Part shown: in pieces, positions 42,030 to 45,888 of the stretch
Numbering within the stretch: position 1 is the stretch's first letter
Layout: each line of letters starts with the position of its first letter
DNA from: an uncultured Collinsella sp.
GTDB lineage: Bacteria; Actinomycetota; Coriobacteriia; Coriobacteriales; Coriobacteriaceae
Assembly: GCA_900754445.1 (NCBI GenBank)
Contig: CAAECW010000093.1
Location: 1 to 45,888, forward strand
Length of the DNA: 45,888 nucleotides
Direction: 5' to 3'
The notes under the pieces: model-generated
Told to the model about the DNA's origin: nothing
What the model saw: the letters and a program-made list of their open reading frames with translations, nothing else
The model's database searches: none
Position numbers and translations under genes: made by a program

Positions 42030-44342
42030 CTACGCCGACGCGCTGTCGCGAGCCGCCTGGCATGTAGGAGTCTGACGCAGCGTAAGCGGCTTGTCCCCCG
42101 CCTCGGCCGACGTGGTCAGCGTATACGTGATCGTCGTCGTCTCGCCAGCATGCAGGTCAACGGTGCCCGAATAGAAGGGGATTCCATGCCACGTAGCGGC
42201 GCCGAGACCAAACTGGGTGCCCTCGACGGTCAGATCAGTAATGTTGCCGCCCGTCGGGGCAAACAGTGAGACATTCAGACGCTCGTCGTCACGCGCGGCA
42301 TCGGGTGCGCTCGCCGCAACGTAGTCGGGCAGCTTGCCAGCCTCCTCCTGCGTCATGATGTTCGTCAGGGTAACGGTGATGCGATAGGAGCACGTGCCGT
42401 CACCGTTCTTGATGCCCTGGCCAATCTGCGTATCAGCGTTCAGGTACCAGTCGAGCTTGGAGAAGCTCAGGTTGTTAAAGTAAACGCCGGCAACAGGATC
42501 GGCACTCGGGTCATCCGGATTGGGCAGCGAAGCGTCAATGCCCGTCTCTTTGATGGCATTCTGCTCATCATCGTTTCTCATCCACGCGATCAGGCGGCCC
42601 TCTTCGGCACCGCGCTCAACGGCGCTGACAAGCTTCGTAACATCGACATCGCCGATACCGCCAAGGATCTTGTCGAAGGCAGCGCTGGCGACGGATGCAA
42701 AGATGCCGTCCGACTCCTCGACCGGATAGTTCCAGTACACATCGTGCATGAGGACCTTTGCGGCGTTGGTGCCGTCGACAACCGTTCCGTCGGGCAGCGA
42801 GACATTACCGACCAGGCCCAGCAGATACTGCAGGAACACCGGGTCGATACCGATGGCGCCATCAACGTCCTGTCCATACTGGGACTTCCACAGCGCGGCG
42901 ACACGCTGCGAGTTGCGGGGCCAATCAGGCGAATAGGTATTGCCCGAGTTGTACAGGTTACTGTGGTTGCCGAACAGCGCCTCATCCTCTTCGTCGACGC
43001 TCTCGACTGCCTCATCCTCGCTGAGTCCAATGCGGGGAACAAACTCGCCAATCGACATCTGGCCGTCGGTGACCGAAATCAGACCCTGCGAACCGCCAAA
43101 GCCGCCGCAGGCACGAATCTCGACGTTGTTCATGGCGTACATAAGGTAGTTGCGCGTCTGGCCGTTGGCGCCGAGCATCTGGGGAAGGACGGGGGCGACC
43201 TTCTCCGCCGCGTCAACCGCGCCGTTGAGGGTGGCAAAGCCGTCCTTGGCCTTATCGACCAGCTCGGTCACCTGGGAAATATGAGTATCGCCAATGCCCT
43301 GGACCTTCTCGTTGGCGCTCTTGAACACCTTCGAGCTGCTGGAAAGCGAATCGGCGACCGCCTGCAGCGCGGACACGTTAATCATGCCGTCCTGGAACAG
43401 CTTGCCGGGCGTAGCCTGCGAAAGGTTATCGGCCATGGGAACCAGCGCATTGCTCGAGACATCGGACAGGGCGTCAATCATGGTGCGGGCCGCATTGATA
43501 TCGCTGCCATACACCGGGATAAACGAAGCCGCCGCCCACAGCGGGCTCGAGGTCTTCGCCTTCATGCTGTTACAGAGCTCATCGATCTTCTTCGCGTCGT
43601 CAGGCAGCGTCGAAAAATCGCCCGACGTGACCTTGCCCTTAAGGCCACCGACGATCTCGACAGCCTCCTTCGCTTCGCTCTTTACGGTCTTTGCCGAGTT
43701 AAGCAGCATAAAGCCGCTTGCGCCAAGCACAACGAGAAGCACCGCGACTACAGCGGCAACAATGGCGCCAGTGTGACGCTTTTTGCGCTCGCCCTTGCGA
43801 TGGCGATGACGGACCAGACCGTCAGAGGTCGAACTCGACGAAGCATCGCTACCGTAGTTCAAGCCAAAATCGTAATAATCTTCCTTGGAACCCGAGCCCG
43901 CAAACTCGGCACCGCTATCATCCAGGCGGGCGAACGTGCCAGTCTCGGAGGCGCCGGTGTAAATCGTGCCAAGGTTACCCGTAAGCCCCGCGCCACCGGC
44001 AGAGGGAGTATTGTTGTCGGCCTTGCCGGCATTAACGTTGCCGGCAGCATTCGCGGCGTTGGCAGCACCTGCGTTGTTCGCAGGCACCGAAGGAGCCCCG
44101 CTCGGCTGCGACGCGGAGGTTGCACCGCCCGCAAAGACATTCCCTCTTGCACGGCCGGTCTTTTTTGCCTTTTGAGACTGCTCGTACAGAGCGGTAAACA
44201 TCGCCGTCTCGCCCGGGGACACGCGCTTACCGGAACCGCCCTGTCCAGCGCCGCCCGGCGTGCCGGCCTTACCAGCCCCGTTCGGACGCGGCGGAACTGC
44301 AGGGCGGCCGCTATCGCTGCCCTTAAAGTGATTACCAGCCAT
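42030..44342 (-). CDS. DUF4012-family membrane-anchored surface protein
   Basis: 770 residues. Cytoplasmic N-terminus of about 190 residues, low-complexity and rich in Ala, Gly, Asn and Ser, with GNHFKGSDSGRPAVPPRPNG; a basic patch RHRHRKGERKKRHT, then one membrane span (AIVAAVVAVLLVVLGASGFMLL, about residues 192-213) and a large outside domain. The signature of DUF4012 is NYLMYAMNNVEIRACGGFGGSQGLISVTDGQMSIGEF (about residues 405-440). The family is found next to capsule and surface-polymer genes, but its activity is unknown. GAGGATTTC precedes the ATG at 44342. Upstream gene is the DMT transporter in the same direction, 149 bp away. Confidence 0.85.
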   Translation of the reverse strand: MAGNHFKGSDSGRPAVPPRPNGAGKAGTPGGAGQGGSGKRVSPGETAMFTALYEQSQKAKKTGRARGNVFAGGATSASQPSGAPSVPANNAGAANAANAAGNVNAGKADNNTPSAGGAGLTGNLGTIYTGASETGTFARLDDSGAEFAGSGSKEDYYDFGLNYGSDASSSSTSDGLVRHRHRKGERKKRHTGAIVAAVVAVLLVVLGASGFMLLNSAKTVKSEAKEAVEIVGGLKGKVTSGDFSTLPDDAKKIDELCNSMKAKTSSPLWAAASFIPVYGSDINAARTMIDALSDVSSNALVPMADNLSQATPGKLFQDGMINVSALQAVADSLSSSSKVFKSANEKVQGIGDTHISQVTELVDKAKDGFATLNGAVDAAEKVAPVLPQMLGANGQTRNYLMYAMNNVEIRACGGFGGSQGLISVTDGQMSIGEFVPRIGLSEDEAVESVDEEDEALFGNHSNLYNSGNTYSPDWPRNSQRVAALWKSQYGQDVDGAIGIDPVFLQYLLGLVGNVSLPDGTVVDGTNAAKVLMHDVYWNYPVEESDGIFASVASAAFDKILGGIGDVDVTKLVSAVERGAEEGRLIAWMRNDDEQNAIKETGIDASLPNPDDPSADPVAGVYFNNLSFSKLDWYLNADTQIGQGIKNGDGTCSYRITVTLTNIMTQEEAGKLPDYVAASAPDAARDDERLNVSLFAPTGGNITDLTVEGTQFGLGAATWHGIPFYSGTVDLHAGETTTITYTLTTSAEAGDKPLTLRQTPTCQAARDSASA

Positions 44343-44491
44343 AAAGAAATCCTCGCAATTGAGTCGCAATGAAAAAGTCCATAACGTTGCTAGTTTATGG
44401 CATTTTGAGCATCGACAGCTAAACTCCAGACACGGACATCAATTGGCGAAAATGCGGCACAACACCTTTTCTGTCTTGGCGGCGGCGCTAG

Positions 44492-45514
44492 CTACACCGT
44501 AAGGAACATCATCACGATGATCATGACAAAGCCGATAAGGTCGGTCGGCAAAAACACCGTCCCCAGCATAACGGCGCTGGTGATGGTCGCCGAAACCGGC
44601 TCCACAGTTCCGATGAGGCTCGCGCGCACCGAGCCGATGTCCTTAACGCCCTGCATATAAAGCATGTAAGCAAAAAACGAGCCGATAACCACGAACACCG
44701 CGAGCGCCTCGATGCCGGCAGCGTCGAGCGCCGGCATATGCGCCCAGGGCTGCACGAAGACGCACGAGACCACGCCCGCCGTGAGCATTGCCGAGCCCGT
44801 GACGATGGGGCTGCCGTATTCGGGCAGGATCTTGGCGGGAATCACCGCCATACACGCGGCGCTGACCGCACACATAAGACCTGCTGCCAGGCCAAGCGGC
44901 GAGATATTCAGGCTGGTGGGGTCGCCGCCGGTGGCGATTAAAAAGGTTCCACCCAGAGCCAGGCCAATGCCGATGACTTCGCGAGTACGCGGCATGCGGC
45001 GATCAATCACGCAGGTGTAGCCCATGATGATAACGAGCTGCAGGCACTGGAGCACCGTCGCGGTTCCGGCGTTCGTCAGGCGCACGGCCGAAAGATAGCA
45101 AAACTGGTTGAACAGCAGGCCAAAGGCGGTAAAGAGCAGCAGCTGCTTGCGATCGGCGGGTGTGGTCCAAAGCTTGACCAGGCGTGCGCGGTCGCGCGTG
45201 ACAACCACAGCCATAAAGAGCAGGCCGGCGAGAATCTGACGCACGCTCATAAGCCACAGCGTATCGACATGGTAGGTATCGAACAAAAAACTCGCGCTGG
45301 TGCCCGAGAAGCCCCAAAACGAACCGCCCACCAGCGTAGCCAAGACGCCCGTGATCATCTTGCGCGTCGAAGCGCTGTTCAGGCGGTCGCGCCATGCGCG
45401 ACGGGTGTTGCGGCTGAGCTCGTCGGTGCCCTCGGGCACATCAATGTTCGATATATCGGTCATCGGCACCGAAGCCCCTGCGCCTTCGACCTGCTCGACA
45501 CACTCTTTGCTCAT
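44492..45514 (-). CDS. EamA/DMT-family transporter
   Basis: A 340-residue integral membrane protein with an N-terminal cytoplasmic tail of about 50 residues and about ten hydrophobic helices in two EamA repeats (KMITGVLATLVGGSFWGFSGTSASFLF ... and SPLGLAAGLMCAVSAACMAVIPAK ...). Typical EamA marks are LTNAGTATVLQCLQLVIIMGYT and GSVRASLIGTVEPVSATI with a Glu-Pro pair. Likely exports or imports metabolites such as amino acids, substrate unknown. GGGGGAGTGGA precedes the ATG. Confidence 0.9.
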   Translation of the reverse strand: MSKECVEQVEGAGASVPMTDISNIDVPEGTDELSRNTRRAWRDRLNSASTRKMITGVLATLVGGSFWGFSGTSASFLFDTYHVDTLWLMSVRQILAGLLFMAVVVTRDRARLVKLWTTPADRKQLLLFTAFGLLFNQFCYLSAVRLTNAGTATVLQCLQLVIIMGYTCVIDRRMPRTREVIGIGLALGGTFLIATGGDPTSLNISPLGLAAGLMCAVSAACMAVIPAKILPEYGSPIVTGSAMLTAGVVSCVFVQPWAHMPALDAAGIEALAVFVVIGSFFAYMLYMQGVKDIGSVRASLIGTVEPVSATITSAVMLGTVFLPTDLIGFVMIIVMMFLTV

Positions 45515-45745
45515 TCCACTCCCCCGAAACAGCCTGGAAACAATTCGGTTTACCTTACCACGGCGAAGTCACCAGCTGGAGGCTTGTCCGCTTATCGGTA
45601 GGACAATTCCGCAGGCGTCTTTCCATAGCTCGATACCGCAATGGCCTTGCATTATGCGACAGCCAAATCGCGGCAGCAGGCTCTTTTGAAATGGATACGA
45701 CAAAGCCCCCGAATTCCACAATGTAGGCGATTTTTAAAAATGTTC

Positions 45746-45774
45746 TTGCCACCGAGTTCAGGCTCCGTTATATT
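45746..45774 (+). promoter_or_regulatory. promoter of tRNA-Val
   Basis: TTGCCA (45746-45751), 17-bp spacer, TATATT (45769-45774), 29 bp before the tRNA. The upstream gap 45515-45745 has no other recognised feature apart from the unseen promoter of the DMT transporter. Confidence 0.8.
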
Positions 45775-45803
45775 ATCCCTTGCGCGCTTGCGCACCCTTG
45801 ATC

Positions 45804-45878
45804 GGGCGTTTAGCTCAGGGGGAGAGCGCTTCCCTGACACGGAAGAGGTCAGAAGTTCAAATCTTCTAACGCCCACCA
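45804..45878 (+). tRNA. tRNA-Val (anticodon GAC)
   Basis: 75 nt including encoded CCA. Acceptor GGGCGTT/AACGCCC, anticodon loop CTGACAC giving GAC, T-loop TTCAAAT. No duplicated 3' end or repeat element is seen next to it within the window. Confidence 0.97.
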
Positions 45879-45888
45879 AATGTTCGCA

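Overview
This 45.9 kb window is GC-rich chromosomal DNA. The gene set and codon use point to a Gram-positive actinobacterium of the class Coriobacteriia, most like Collinsella. Supporting signs are the heavy GC bias, a Tad/Flp pilus locus without a secretin, a Phe T-box in front of pheST, nickel/cobalt uptake genes of ECF type, lipoproteins with strong lipoboxes, and many tRNA-linked intergenic repeats. The genus is an inference. There is no prophage, integrase, transposase or CRISPR array, so most of the window is ordinary core genome.

Layout. 1-385: two tRNA-Arg(ACG) genes on the minus strand (the first cut by the window edge) with a repeat element between them. 724-2098: tandem paralogous lipoproteins. 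2305-6292: serS, a 57-residue membrane protein, proC, rlmH and an SPFH/band-7 protein. 6364-6685: tRNA-Leu(CAG) with a duplicated 3' end and terminator. 6729-12221: an RNA-maintenance cluster read right to left (GH5-like protein, rsmI, metG, rsmA, tatD). 12465-12770: tRNA-Phe with the same kind of duplication. 12894-13444: a BrnT/BrnA-like toxin-antitoxin pair. 13504-23094: a complete-looking Tad/Flp pilus operon (cpaB, cpaE, cpaF, tadB, tadC, flp, unknown, small pilin-like, tadE, tadG, tadE, DUF192) with no prepilin peptidase. 23347-27454: rsgA and a Ca2+-type P-ATPase whose leader is highly structured. 27897-29357: pyk. 29600-30848: a long inverted repeat and a frameshifted endonuclease-like gene. 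30845-34490: a PF00882-like protein and the cbiM-cbiQ-cbiO metal uptake operon. 34736-38800: pheS-pheT under T-box control. 38934-45514: M32 carboxypeptidase, glmM, a DUF4012 protein and a DMT transporter. 45804-45878: tRNA-Val(GAC).

How the parts work together. The pilus block is one run of overlapping or nearly touching genes: CpaB scaffold, CpaE localisation ATPase, CpaF motor, TadB/TadC platform, Flp pilin and TadE/G pseudopilins. The metal block couples the substrate-binding membrane protein CbiM (with a CbiN/PDGLE-like tail) to CbiQ and CbiO, behind a promoter with a 28-bp palindrome spaced like a NikR operator. The pheST leader senses uncharged tRNA-Phe.

The most interesting signals: (i) the P-ATPase 5' leader, where a 7-nt hairpin loop is perfectly complementary to the loop of a second hairpin that buries the ribosome binding site; (ii) a recurring arrangement at three tRNA loci, in which a structured GC-rich element carries an inverted copy of the T-arm of the very tRNA it sits beside; (iii) a GH5/EXG-like protein that has lost its catalytic acid/base Glu; and (iv) the NikR-like operator. 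All are read by eye; no search or folding program was run.
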